A stretch of 9,514 nt of DNA. Origin: an uncultured Odoribacter sp. (GTDB taxonomy: Bacteria; Bacteroidota; Bacteroidia; Bacteroidales; Marinifilaceae). Shown piece by piece: positions 1 to 6,921 of the stretch. The notes beneath the pieces are model-generated. The model had not been told where the DNA came from. It did no database searches and was given only the letters and a program-made list of their open reading frames with translations. Every line of letters starts with the position of its first letter. Position 1 is the first letter of the stretch. The position numbers and the translations under genes were made by a program. The stretch is taken from positions 1 to 9,514 of the forward strand of contig CAJKZL010000084.1 in the NCBI GenBank assembly GCA_905204385.1, read 5' to 3'.

Positions 1-1748
1 GCATCAACCTTGGCATTTTTAATAATCTCCTTGCGAGATATTAGTAAGTCCTCCATTTCTGCCTGATAACGGGCGATGGTGTCTTCCATATGTTTCTCGC
101 GTTGGCGGATGGTCTGGCGTTTGCCTTCCCAATATCGCTTGTCGCGTACAATGTCTTGCAGGTATTTATCAGCATTGATGTATTCACTGCCCACAATTTC
201 GGATGCGTCAGCAATCACATCTTCCGGAAGACCAATCTTTCTGGCTATTTCTACGGCAAATGAACTTCCGGGGTTACCGATCTGAAGTTGGAATAATGCC
301 TGCATCAGGTGGCGGTCATATAGCATAGCTCCATTTACTACCCCTTCATGGTCTTCGGCAAAGTGCTTCAGATTCTGGTAGTGTGTAGTAATAACACCGA
401 AAGTTAACTTTTGGTTGAAACGTTTCAGTACGGCTTCGGCTATGGCACCGCCGATTTGCGGTTCTGTTCCGCCGCCGAATTCATCGATCAGGATCAGGGT
501 ATTTTCATCTCCGTAGCGGAGAAAGTTTTTCATGTTGATGAGGTGTGAGCTATAGGTACTCAGATCGTTTTCGATGGATTGTTCGTCCCCCATGTCGATC
601 AGGATATTCCCGAAGATGCCGAATTTACTGGCTTCGCCGACCGGAACGGGAAGCCCGCATTGAAACATATATTGCAGGAGCCCGGCGGTTTGCAGGCATA
701 CCGATTTTCCTCCGGCATTGGGACCGGAAATCAGGATGATCCGCTGGTCTTCGTTCACTTCCAGATTCAGGGGGACCAATGTTTTGCCGTTATTTTTCAG
801 GCTCAACCACAACAAAGGGTGCTTGGCCTCATACCAAAGCATCTCGGCGCGCGGACTGAAAACCGGTACGATGGCTTCGATAGACTGGGAAAAAGCGGCC
901 TTGGCGCGGACGAAATCGATATAAGCCAGGAAATCGTAGGCGGGAAGTAGGTCGTCGATATAGGGGCGGAGCTCGTCGGCAAATTTCCGTAATATGCGGG
1001 TGATCTCCCGTCTTTCCTCCACTTCGAGTTCCCGGATTTCATTATTGGTTTCGACAATCTCGGCCGGTTCGATATAGGAGGTTTTGCCGGTGGCCGATTC
1101 GTCATGCACGATGCCGTTGATTTTCCGCTTATAAGCCGAGGGGACAGGAATGACCATTCTGCCATCGCGGATGGCGATGGCGCTCTCTTTGTCGGCCCAT
1201 CCTTCGCTCTGCGCCTGCTGCAGCAAGCTTTGCATGCGTTTGGAGATGCCGGCTTGTTTGCGCTGTAGCTGATGCCGGATCTCGTTTAATTCTGCCGAGG
1301 CATTGTCCTTGATGGTGCCATGGCGGGTCACGATGGCGTCCAGCCGCTGCAATATATAAGGGAACAGCTGAATTTCACCCGCCTTTGCCGTCAGCAAAGG
1401 ATAACGCTCCGCCTTGCCTTTGAAGAAACGCACGATGGCGGTCAGGGATTCCAGCGAATTTTTGAGGGCTACCAATTCGGGGATTTCCAGGAATAAACCT
1501 TCGATCCGGATTTTGGCTAGAAAAGGACGGGCATCACGGAAATGATCGCCCGGAAATTCCTCCTCTTCCCCGAGAATGGCCATAAATTCCCGCGTTTCTT
1601 CCAACTTTTCGCCGATGACGGAAGCGTCCGAAGAAAAACTCATCCCCTCCGTCAGTTCTCTTCCCATATCGCTCAGGCAATACCCTTTGATGAGCTGTCT
1701 GATTTTGTCGAACTTGATCTTACTTTCGAAATTTTCCGGATAAATCAT
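1..1748 (-). CDS. mutS2: Endonuclease MutS2, N-terminal 582 residues (3' end cut by window)
   Basis: This is a MutS-family ATPase of the MutS2 branch, which lacks the mismatch-recognition domain. In other bacteria MutS2 suppresses recombination and/or splits collided ribosomes. The ATG at 1748 begins MIYPENFESK, typical of Bacteroidota MutS2. The lever/core helices come first. A Walker A motif GPNAGGKS lies at residues 342-349 (bases 702-725). The Walker B stretch LILIDEFGGGTEP lies at about residues 418-430, followed by the switch-type TTHYQNLK. A charged, coiled-coil-like segment is reached at the window edge. The frame is open throughout. About 250 residues, including the expected C-terminal Smr nuclease domain, should lie beyond base 1, so the presence of Smr cannot be confirmed here. 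It starts 23 bases after the stop of the upstream DUF1573 gene and is probably co-transcribed from the promoter near 3970. Confidence 0.95.
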   Translation of the reverse strand, partial: MIYPENFESKIKFDKIRQLIKGYCLSDMGRELTEGMSFSSDASVIGEKLEETREFMAILGEEEEFPGDHFRDARPFLAKIRIEGLFLEIPELVALKNSLESLTAIVRFFKGKAERYPLLTAKAGEIQLFPYILQRLDAIVTRHGTIKDNASAELNEIRHQLQRKQAGISKRMQSLLQQAQSEGWADKESAIAIRDGRMVIPVPSAYKRKINGIVHDESATGKTSYIEPAEIVETNNEIRELEVEERREITRILRKFADELRPYIDDLLPAYDFLAYIDFVRAKAAFSQSIEAIVPVFSPRAEMLWYEAKHPLLWLSLKNNGKTLVPLNLEVNEDQRIILISGPNAGGKSVCLQTAGLLQYMFQCGLPVPVGEASKFGIFGNILIDMGDEQSIENDLSTYSSHLINMKNFLRYGDENTLILIDEFGGGTEPQIGGAIAEAVLKRFNQKLTFGVITTHYQNLKHFAEDHEGVVNGAMLYDRHLMQALFQLQIGNPGSSFAVEIARKIGLPEDVIADASEIVGSEYINADKYLQDIVRDKRYWEGKRQTIRQREKHMEDTIARYQAEMEDLLISRKEIIKNAKVD

Positions 1749-1771
1749 TCCTGTTTTGGTTTAAAGCTATG

Positions 1772-2842
1772 TTATTCTGGCCTGATGCTTCCGTTGAGGG
1801 TCAGTATGGTCTCCGGATGCTCAGGGTCGTTGGTAATGATGGTGATCGATTTGAATTGTCGGCCGGTCTTGCCGGTGGAATCGAAGATGGCGCGTATGGT
1901 GGTGGATTTCCCGGCTTCCAGGCTTTGATCTCCCAGCGTGATTGCCGTACATCCGCAGCTTGCTTTCGTTTTCCGGATAAACAAGGTGCTTTTTCCGGCG
2001 TTCGTCAGGACAAAATCGCAATTGGCTTTTTCTCCGGGGCGCAGTTCGCCGAAGTTGATTTCCTTTTTCTCGAAAGCGGCGACCGGAGCTTTCGCCCTTT
2101 CCTGGGGGCTTAACCTGCTGAAATCTTCTACCAGATTGGCGGTGATGCCCAGGCGGTTTTTATAATCCCGGGATTGATCGATAGAAAGGATCAGGCTTTC
2201 GTAATGATACCCGTAATCGTTTTTTTGAGGAGCGTCGTAGGTGATGATCATGCTGCCCCGCTGCCCGGGTTTCACCTTTTCCGGAAGGAAGACGGTGTTT
2301 ATGTAGGGCGGTTGGTAGTGAATACCCACACTCACTTCTTCTTTCCGGGTATTGTAGTAATAAAGGGTATCGGTTCTTTTTTCCCAGGTATACACCTTAT
2401 TCAGGTTGAGATTGGTGATTTTGAATCTCAGTCCGCTGAGATCGTGTTTATACAGCAAATAGGGTTGCTCGGGATTATCGGCGATGTGGCCGGAAAAACT
2501 CAACTCCTGGCGGTTGTTTGTGGCATTCGAGTAAACGAGGATGTTGTAGTTGAAATCTTCCGGTAGCTGGGTAGGGGTAAAAACAAGCCGGATTTCCCTG
2601 CTTTTTCCCGGTAGTATGGGTTGCTTGTCCCATTCTGCTTTCACCTGCATCGTCATGGGTGATACCCGGGTGATGATGACCGGCCGGTTGCCTGTGTTTT
2701 TAACGGCAATGGACTGGGTCACCGGCTGCTCGGTGGCTATTATGTTTTCCAGGTGAATCTTCTCGTTTTCAATCGTCAGTATTCCCTGACTGTATGCAGG
2801 AGACAGGAAAAGCAGAAAGAGAAGGAAGAGTGTGTATTTCAT
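1772..2842 (-). CDS. DUF1573 domain protein, secreted, CGC motif in C-terminal domain
   Basis: This is a 356-residue exported protein of unknown function. Residues 1-19 form a signal peptide (hydrophobic LFLLFLLFLSPA, then YSQ before the likely cleavage), so it acts in the periplasm or at the cell envelope. Three immunoglobulin-like beta modules follow, at about 22-120, 125-238 and 257-356. The last is a standard DUF1573 repeat with FGELRPGE, the CGC motif (C296, C298) and ITNDPEHP near the end. The first module has the same layout, but its CGC position reads SPMTM. Many Bacteroidota encode DUF1573 proteins and their role is not settled. A structural or adhesive envelope role is only a guess. 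The protein is clearly a paralogue of the gene upstream: both share an EDFSR linker and the NDPxHP ending. The start is fixed by the signal peptide. It begins 23 bases after the stop of that gene. Confidence 0.88.
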   Translation of the reverse strand: MKYTLFLLFLLFLSPAYSQGILTIENEKIHLENIIATEQPVTQSIAVKNTGNRPVIITRVSPMTMQVKAEWDKQPILPGKSREIRLVFTPTQLPEDFNYNILVYSNATNNRQELSFSGHIADNPEQPYLLYKHDLSGLRFKITNLNLNKVYTWEKRTDTLYYYNTRKEEVSVGIHYQPPYINTVFLPEKVKPGQRGSMIITYDAPQKNDYGYHYESLILSIDQSRDYKNRLGITANLVEDFSRLSPQERAKAPVAAFEKKEINFGELRPGEKANCDFVLTNAGKSTLFIRKTKASCGCTAITLGDQSLEAGKSTTIRAIFDSTGKTGRQFKSITIITNDPEHPETILTLNGSIRPE

Positions 2843-2865
2843 GGCAGTGTCGTTTGGCTGGGGCT

Positions 2866-3921
2866 TTAGGATTTTGTGGAAACGGTCAATTTATAAGTAA
2901 CCGCCGGATGGACCGGGTCATTCGTGATAAACTGGATGAGTTGGGTCGACTCGGGAACGGTGGTTTTGAAATGAATGCTGGCTTTTACTTTTTTGCCCGG
3001 TTTGACGGTGGTCTTACTGAGGTGGACGGTGGCCATCGGGTGGGAGGTTTTGATTTTTCGGATGATCAGTTCCGATTTCCCCTCATTCTGGATGATGATG
3101 TCGTGGGTGTAGGAAGTATTCGGCGAGAGTTCCCTTAAAGTGGTTTCGGTTTCCGACAGGCTGATTCTAGGTGCGGATTCGAAATTGCCCTCGTATCGGG
3201 AAAAATCCTCCTGAATATCGGCCCTGATTTTAAGTTCATGCCGGCTTTTATCGTCGATCTCCACGGTAACCAGGCCGGTGACGATCCCCCAATCGTCCAC
3301 CTGGCTCGCATCGTAGGATATACGGATCTTGCCTTTCTCGCCCTTTTTCAAAACGGCAGGATTGACCTCCGCGCCGATATACGGAGAGGAGGACGCTATC
3401 CGTAAATGGGCCGGCTTGGAGTCCGTATTGACGACTTCGATCTCTTCGTGTACGGTCTTGGTATTGGGGACGATTCCCAGGTCGAGGAAATTTGCCGTTG
3501 CTTTCACTTTTCCGAATGCAAAAGGATAATCGCTATAGGGACCTTTGGGTTTTTGACTCACTTTTCCCCGGATGGTGAGCGATACTACCGGATTTTCGGC
3601 ATTGGAATTTACGGTGATGCTTTTGAGGAAAGCTCCCGGACGTTGGCGGGGATCGAAGGTCTCCCGGATACTTCCTTCCGCACCGGGAGGGATAGGGGCG
3701 TTGCTCCATGTGGGTACGGTACAGCCGCAACCGGCACGTACATTGGTCAGGATCAGGGGTGATTTACCTGTATTTTTGAATCTGAAATCATAGCTGACTT
3801 TTCCGTTTCCTTCGGCGATGGTCCCGAAATGGTGGGACGTTTCCGGAAAATCGATTTTAGCTTTTTGACCGAATACCAACAGGGGCAAAAGCGTCAGCAA
3901 TGAGAGAATAATTCTTTTCAT
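2866..3921 (-). CDS. DUF1573 domain protein, secreted, CGC motif in N-terminal domain
   Basis: This is a 351-residue exported protein and the first gene of the minus-strand operon. The signal peptide is residues 1-18 (MKRIILSLLTLLPLLVFG, then QK). The first module (about 22-122) is a typical DUF1573 domain: a HFGTIAEG strand, FKNTGKSPLILTNVRAGCGC with the CGC pair C65/C67, and a PPG turn. A middle Ig-like module (about 130-237) contains LDLGIVPNTKTV and ISYDASQVDDWG. The third module (about 250-350) keeps the fold and the ITNDPVHP ending but has TSHPM (292-296) where CGC would be. The domain order matches the downstream paralogue, so a tandem duplication is likely. The function is unknown; the periplasmic or surface location is inferred from the signal peptide. 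The ATG at 3921 lies about 35 bases downstream of a strong promoter match. Confidence 0.88.
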   Translation of the reverse strand: MKRIILSLLTLLPLLVFGQKAKIDFPETSHHFGTIAEGNGKVSYDFRFKNTGKSPLILTNVRAGCGCTVPTWSNAPIPPGAEGSIRETFDPRQRPGAFLKSITVNSNAENPVVSLTIRGKVSQKPKGPYSDYPFAFGKVKATANFLDLGIVPNTKTVHEEIEVVNTDSKPAHLRIASSSPYIGAEVNPAVLKKGEKGKIRISYDASQVDDWGIVTGLVTVEIDDKSRHELKIRADIQEDFSRYEGNFESAPRISLSETETTLRELSPNTSYTHDIIIQNEGKSELIIRKIKTSHPMATVHLSKTTVKPGKKVKASIHFKTTVPESTQLIQFITNDPVHPAVTYKLTVSTKS

Positions 3922-3955
3922 GACAGAGGATTGGATGTTTGTTTTTCAGAACTTG

Positions 3956-3988
3956 CAAAGGTAAAAAAGAATTTCGTTTCCTTCCAAA
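3956..3988 (-). promoter_or_regulatory. Bacteroides-type promoter for the DUF1573-DUF1573-mutS2 operon
   Basis: Read on the minus strand, TTTG (3988-3985) is followed by 21 bases and then TACCTTTG (3963-3956). This is an exact match to the TAnnTTTG -7 element with a TTG-type -33 element, as used by the primary sigma factor of Bacteroidota. Transcription would start near 3949, giving a leader of roughly 30 bases before the ATG at 3921. No strong Shine-Dalgarno is present. Consensus match only. Confidence 0.75.
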
Positions 3989-4043
3989 ACCTGCTTTAAA
4001 TTAAATTGTGTTTTATTTTGTTTTTATGTATTCTTATAGTAAC

Positions 4044-4076
4044 TTTACAAACAACAATAAATACAAAATAGATTTG
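4044..4076 (+). promoter_or_regulatory. Candidate promoter for the four-gene plus-strand block
   Basis: TAGATTTG at 4069-4076 is an exact TAnnTTTG match. A -33-like TTTA lies at 4044-4047, 21 bases upstream, one base off TTTG. The predicted start near 4083 leaves a leader of about 140 bases containing the 4124-4136 inverted repeat. A second, overlapping option is TTTG (4017-4020), 19 bases, then TAACTTTA (4040-4047). The good -7 element makes this plausible, but AT-rich DNA gives chance matches. Confidence 0.45.
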
Positions 4077-4123
4077 TGCTGAATTGCTATATGTGTTATA
4101 AATCAGTGGATTATGATAAAAAA

Positions 4124-4136
4124 TTCCTTAAAGGAA
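4124..4136. repeat. Short perfect inverted repeat in the leader of the four-gene block
   Basis: TTCCTT and AAGGAA are complementary around a single central A, between the candidate promoter and the first gene. A one-base loop is too tight for a stable RNA hairpin, so a protein-binding operator is the likelier reading if it is functional. It could be chance in AT-rich DNA. Confidence 0.3.
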
Positions 4137-4225
4137 ATGAGGAGAAAAGCTCGGTATCGCTTTATATTTCAGCTGATTTTAAACTTTTATAAAGATAGCG
4201 TTGACAAAATTTATATGTTACGTTT

Positions 4226-5059
4226 ATGAATATCAATGATATAGACGCAATGGCTGTATTAGTCAACGGCGCAAAAATGCCGCGTTTAGGACTAGGGGTG
4301 TGCCAGTTAAAAGAGGGAAAGGAGGTGATGGATGCTGTCGGATGGGCTTTGGAAGCTGGATATCGGTTGATCGATACGGCTTCGATATACAAAAATGAAA
4401 GAGGTGTGGGACAAGCGATACGGAGGAGTGGAAGGAACAGAAAGGATTTGTTTATTACCGGTAAAGTATGGAACGCAGATCATGGTTATTTGAAAACGTT
4501 GGATGCATTTGAAAAATCGATCGACCGGTTGCAGGTCGATTACCTTGACCTGTATTTGATCCATTGGCCTGGCAGTGATCGGTTTCTTGAAACTTGGAGT
4601 GCATTGGAAACTTTGTATTTGAGACAAAAGGTCAGATCGATTGGGGTATGTAACTGTTTGCAACATCACCTTGAATATCTCATGCAACATGCTTTGATAC
4701 CTCCCATGGTCAACCAGATGGAATTTCACCCGCGTTTGGTGCAGCATGCTTTGCTTAGTTTTTGCCAAAGCAATGGAATCTGCTTTCAGGGGTGGGGACC
4801 GTTGATGAAAGGGGAGGTAAATCGAATCACCGAATTGCAAACGCTTGCTCTCCGTTACTCCAAATCAATTCCTCAGATTGTATTACGCTGGCAATTGCAA
4901 AAAGGGATTCTTGTCATTCCCAGATCTGCCCGTAAGGAACATATTTTTTTGAATGCAGATCTGTTTGATTTTAATATTACCGACCCGGATATGCGCTACA
5001 TAGATGCGCTTAATCAGAATAAGCGTACTTACAGACATCCGGACGAGTTTATTTTTTAA
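4226..5059 (+). CDS. Aldo/keto reductase
   Basis: This 277-residue soluble NAD(P)H-dependent oxidoreductase has the (alpha/beta)8 aldo/keto reductase fold, closest in pattern to the 2,5-diketo-gluconate-reductase / YvgN-like group, which reduce aldehydes and ketones to alcohols. The catalytic tetrad is intact: D50 and Y55 (LIDTASIY), K80 (TGKVWN) and H113 (LIHWPG). The signatures GLGVCQ, NERGVGQAI, VNQMEFHP and VIPRS follow in order. In the cofactor loop (IPRSARKEH) a His sits where NADPH-using members usually have Arg, so cofactor preference is open. The substrate cannot be told from sequence. The ATG at 4226 gives a short extra N-terminus; the ATG at 4250 (MAVLVNGAK) matches the family start about as well. 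It is the first gene of the plus-strand block, with 43 bases to the next gene. It may be part of the system or only its upstream neighbour. Confidence 0.93.
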   Translation: MNINDIDAMAVLVNGAKMPRLGLGVCQLKEGKEVMDAVGWALEAGYRLIDTASIYKNERGVGQAIRRSGRNRKDLFITGKVWNADHGYLKTLDAFEKSIDRLQVDYLDLYLIHWPGSDRFLETWSALETLYLRQKVRSIGVCNCLQHHLEYLMQHALIPPMVNQMEFHPRLVQHALLSFCQSNGICFQGWGPLMKGEVNRITELQTLALRYSKSIPQIVLRWQLQKGILVIPRSARKEHIFLNADLFDFNITDPDMRYIDALNQNKRTYRHPDEFIF

Positions 5060-5102
5060 CCTTTGTAAAAAACATTTATCTATTATCAAACCTACAGATG
5101 TG

Positions 5103-5918
5103 ATGGAAAAAAATATGAGATATATCCTTATTATGATTCTTATGCTTGTTTTTATGTGGATGGCAAACTGCTCTTCGCTCAGTATGGGTAACCGGGAAAT
5201 AATTATATCGATTGCCTGCAGCATTCTGGCTCCTATTCTGGCGTTTTTCATCGATGCGGTTTTATCCAATCTAAACACTCTATCGCTCTGGTGGGCTTCT
5301 GTGTTTAAGTACCGCAACAAAGAAGTGAGAGTTTCGATGGCTTATTTGTACAGGATTCAGATCAACGGAAAGTTTTTGCTGGTCAAAAATTCAAAATACG
5401 ATTTATACCAACCTGTCGGAGGTGTATATAAAGTGCTGAGTAACGATCTCGGCTCTTTGATCGAACAATTTAGATGGCGGAAAGACAATAAATATCCGGA
5501 TACAGATGAGAAGAGATGCGATTTGAGAGGGATTATTCCATCGACGAAACTAATCGCGTTTCTTCGTTGGTACAAGTCGCAAAAACAAAGAGAAACCAGT
5601 CCCTGGCGAGAATTTTATGAAGAGTTGATTCGGAAAAATGTTTTACGAATCGAGGATTTTTCCTTTTTTGAATATCGCTATTTGCGTACGATTACGACTC
5701 CGATTCAAAGAAAAACCAATGGTAACTTGGAATACTATTCTTTCGATATCATTGATTTTATTGCAACCCCGGCTCAGGAAAAGATTTTAATAGACACACA
5801 AAGAGTTGAGAGCGACTATTTTAAATGGGTAGATGAACCAACCATTTCAAATGATGGCCGGATGAGAAATGGTAAAGTGATTCCGCTCGGCGATCATACG
5901 AAGTGGATCATCAAGTGA
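5103..5918 (+). CDS. Two-TM SMODS-associated NUDIX protein (Cap16-like)
   Basis: This 271-residue protein has two N-terminal membrane helices (about residues 5-22 and 31-54) and a cytosolic NUDIX domain (about 75-271). The domain opens with YLYRIQINGKFLLVKN and QPVGGVYK (103-110). A long insertion follows, then the core RE..EE of the Nudix box at SPWREFYEEL (166-175), which supplies metal-binding glutamates. It ends with DHTKWII (264-270). This pattern, with a split Nudix box and PWREFYEEL, is what I recall of the SMODS-associated NUDIX family. In CBASS anti-phage systems that family, joined to two TM helices, is the effector Cap16. Such effectors sense a nucleotide signal and damage the inner membrane. 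No CD-NTase is visible here. The ATG at 5103 is preferred because an upstream ATG (5004) lies inside the aldo/keto reductase gene; ATG 5115 is also possible. 36 bases separate it from the next gene. Function here is inferred by family. Confidence 0.82.
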   Translation: MEKNMRYILIMILMLVFMWMANCSSLSMGNREIIISIACSILAPILAFFIDAVLSNLNTLSLWWASVFKYRNKEVRVSMAYLYRIQINGKFLLVKNSKYDLYQPVGGVYKVLSNDLGSLIEQFRWRKDNKYPDTDEKRCDLRGIIPSTKLIAFLRWYKSQKQRETSPWREFYEELIRKNVLRIEDFSFFEYRYLRTITTPIQRKTNGNLEYYSFDIIDFIATPAQEKILIDTQRVESDYFKWVDEPTISNDGRMRNGKVIPLGDHTKWIIK

Positions 5919-5954
5919 AAAAGAATAGTAAACGTAATATTTAATCGGCATAAA

Positions 5955-6878
5955 ATGAAAAATTACTCTCCGATATCGTTTGATGTAAAAAATAACAAAT
6001 TTAGTGCTATTCCGGTCAACGGATCGTATGAAACGAAAGGTCCGTTGTCGGTTGGGTTTCAAATTACCAGAAAATGCAACCTCAAGTGCGTATATTGCAG
6101 CGAACCCTTTAGCGGACAAGAGGAATTGGACTTACCGGAAATCGAAAAGATCATGGGGAATCTAGCCTCCGGCGATACCCGGGTGGTTAAACTCACCGGA
6201 GGCGAACCGTTGTTGAGACAGGATATTTTTGATATTGCCGGAATTATCAAATCTTTTGGTATGCATGTAGCTATCGATACCAATGCGACTTTGATCGATG
6301 GCCCTACGGCTAAGCTGATGTCGGAAAAATTAATGTATGTAGAAACCACACTGGATGGAACGGAAGAGATGCATAATAAAATACGTGGCAATTACCGCCA
6401 AGTTTTGAAAGGGATCGACAACCTTTCAAAATACGACATAGATATTTTCCTGGCGACGATCGTGTTGGAAAATCCGGTTGAAAACATCCGGGCAGTCATC
6501 GATTTCTCAAGAAATTACAACATCAAAACGCTAAAGATTATGTCTCCCATTCCCAAAGGCCGGGGAAAAGATGTCCTCGCTGAATGCACTGGAAACCAGT
6601 CTGTTGTAGACTACTGGGAAAGTGTGTGCGAGTATAAAAAGCGTGTGAATCCGGGTTTGAAACTCATTTTGTTGGATTGGACCAAAATCGGTCCGGGATC
6701 GGTGATCTTGATTCAGCCGGACGGCCGGGTAGTAGGTTCTCCTTCCATCGGAGAAGCGGGGTGTATCACTCCATTAGGTAATTTGAGGCATGAATCCATT
6801 CTGACGATGTGGGATGCTTATAAATATAAATCGAATCATATCTGTAAATGTCTCGAACAAACCGTCTATTGGCGCTAA
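5955..6878 (+). CDS. Radical SAM enzyme with reduced SPASM/twitch-like C-terminus
   Basis: This is a 307-residue radical S-adenosylmethionine enzyme. The [4Fe-4S]-binding CxxxCxxC is C41, C45 and C48 (RKCNLKCVYC). TGGEP (81-85) contacts SAM, and LDGTEEMHNKIRG (133-145) is typical of the MoaA/PqqE/SPASM-type branch. The C-terminal part keeps the shape of a half-SPASM (twitch) domain (IQPDGRVV, then C270-ITPLGN, ESILTMW) but has few cysteines: C270, C297 and C299, with SPS where a cysteine is usual after the PDG turn. A second cluster is therefore doubtful, or unusually ligated. Related enzymes modify peptides, cofactors or nucleotides. No obvious peptide substrate is encoded in the gaps on either side. 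It does not look like viperin, whose motif context differs. The short intergenic distances (36 and 43 bases) point to co-expression with its neighbours. Confidence 0.88.
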   Translation: MKNYSPISFDVKNNKFSAIPVNGSYETKGPLSVGFQITRKCNLKCVYCSEPFSGQEELDLPEIEKIMGNLASGDTRVVKLTGGEPLLRQDIFDIAGIIKSFGMHVAIDTNATLIDGPTAKLMSEKLMYVETTLDGTEEMHNKIRGNYRQVLKGIDNLSKYDIDIFLATIVLENPVENIRAVIDFSRNYNIKTLKIMSPIPKGRGKDVLAECTGNQSVVDYWESVCEYKKRVNPGLKLILLDWTKIGPGSVILIQPDGRVVGSPSIGEAGCITPLGNLRHESILTMWDAYKYKSNHICKCLEQTVYWR

Positions 6879-6899
6879 GAAAACAGTAGGTTCATTTTG

Positions 6900-6913
6900 T
6901 TGTTAAATAACAA
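6900..6913. repeat. Palindrome just before the start of the fusion gene
   Basis: TTGTTA-AA-TAACAA is a perfect inverted repeat with arms at 6900-6905 and 6908-6913. It ends 8 bases before the ATG at 6922, where a ribosome would bind. It could be a protein-binding site or modulate translation of the downstream gene. The sequence is AT-rich, so chance is possible. Confidence 0.35.
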
Positions 6914-6921
6914 TATTGTAT

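Larger units (their letters stand above)
3922..4225. other. AT-rich divergent intergenic region
   Basis: This 304-base gap separates the minus-strand housekeeping operon from the plus-strand four-gene block. It holds the minus-strand promoter near 3970 and a candidate plus-strand promoter at 4044-4076. A tight inverted repeat TTCCTT-A-AAGGAA lies at 4124-4136. A weak complementary pair, AAATCAG (4100-4106) and CTGATTT (4173-4179), could fold the leader. I see no open frame of note, no tRNA and no insertion-sequence ends. Confidence 0.7.

Noticed and set aside
579..950. Plus-strand open frames within the MutS2 and DUF1573 genes
   Set aside because: They are antisense to continuous MutS2 and DUF1573 coding sequence with clear motifs, and show no family features.
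4201..4225. TTGACA at 4201-4206 as an E. coli-like -35 box
   Set aside because: The organism uses Bacteroides-type promoters, and the box is only about 20 bases from the start codon, leaving no room for a -10 and leader.
4307..4840. 177-codon minus-strand open frame inside the aldo/keto reductase gene
   Set aside because: The plus strand carries an intact catalytic tetrad and family motifs. The antisense translation shows no recognisable domain.
5004..5102. 33-residue N-terminal extension of the NUDIX protein from the ATG at 5004
   Set aside because: It lies inside the 3' end of the aldo/keto reductase gene and adds sequence unlike the TM start. The ATG at 5103 directly precedes the first membrane helix.
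5103..5171. Lipoprotein signal peptide (MWMANC) on the NUDIX protein
   Set aside because: Asn at -1 does not suit a lipobox, and export would place a NUDIX domain outside the cell. Two TM helices fit the family.
4883..5320. 145-codon minus-strand open frame across the reductase/NUDIX junction
   Set aside because: It overlaps two well-supported plus-strand genes and shows no domain.
5955..6878. Radical SAM protein as a prokaryotic viperin
   Set aside because: The cluster motif context (RKCNLKCVYC), the LDGTEEMHNKIRG stretch and the half-SPASM ending fit the MoaA/PqqE-like branch rather than viperin.
6916..6921. TTG start giving two extra residues on the fusion protein
   Set aside because: An ATG follows two codons later at 6922 with nothing lost.
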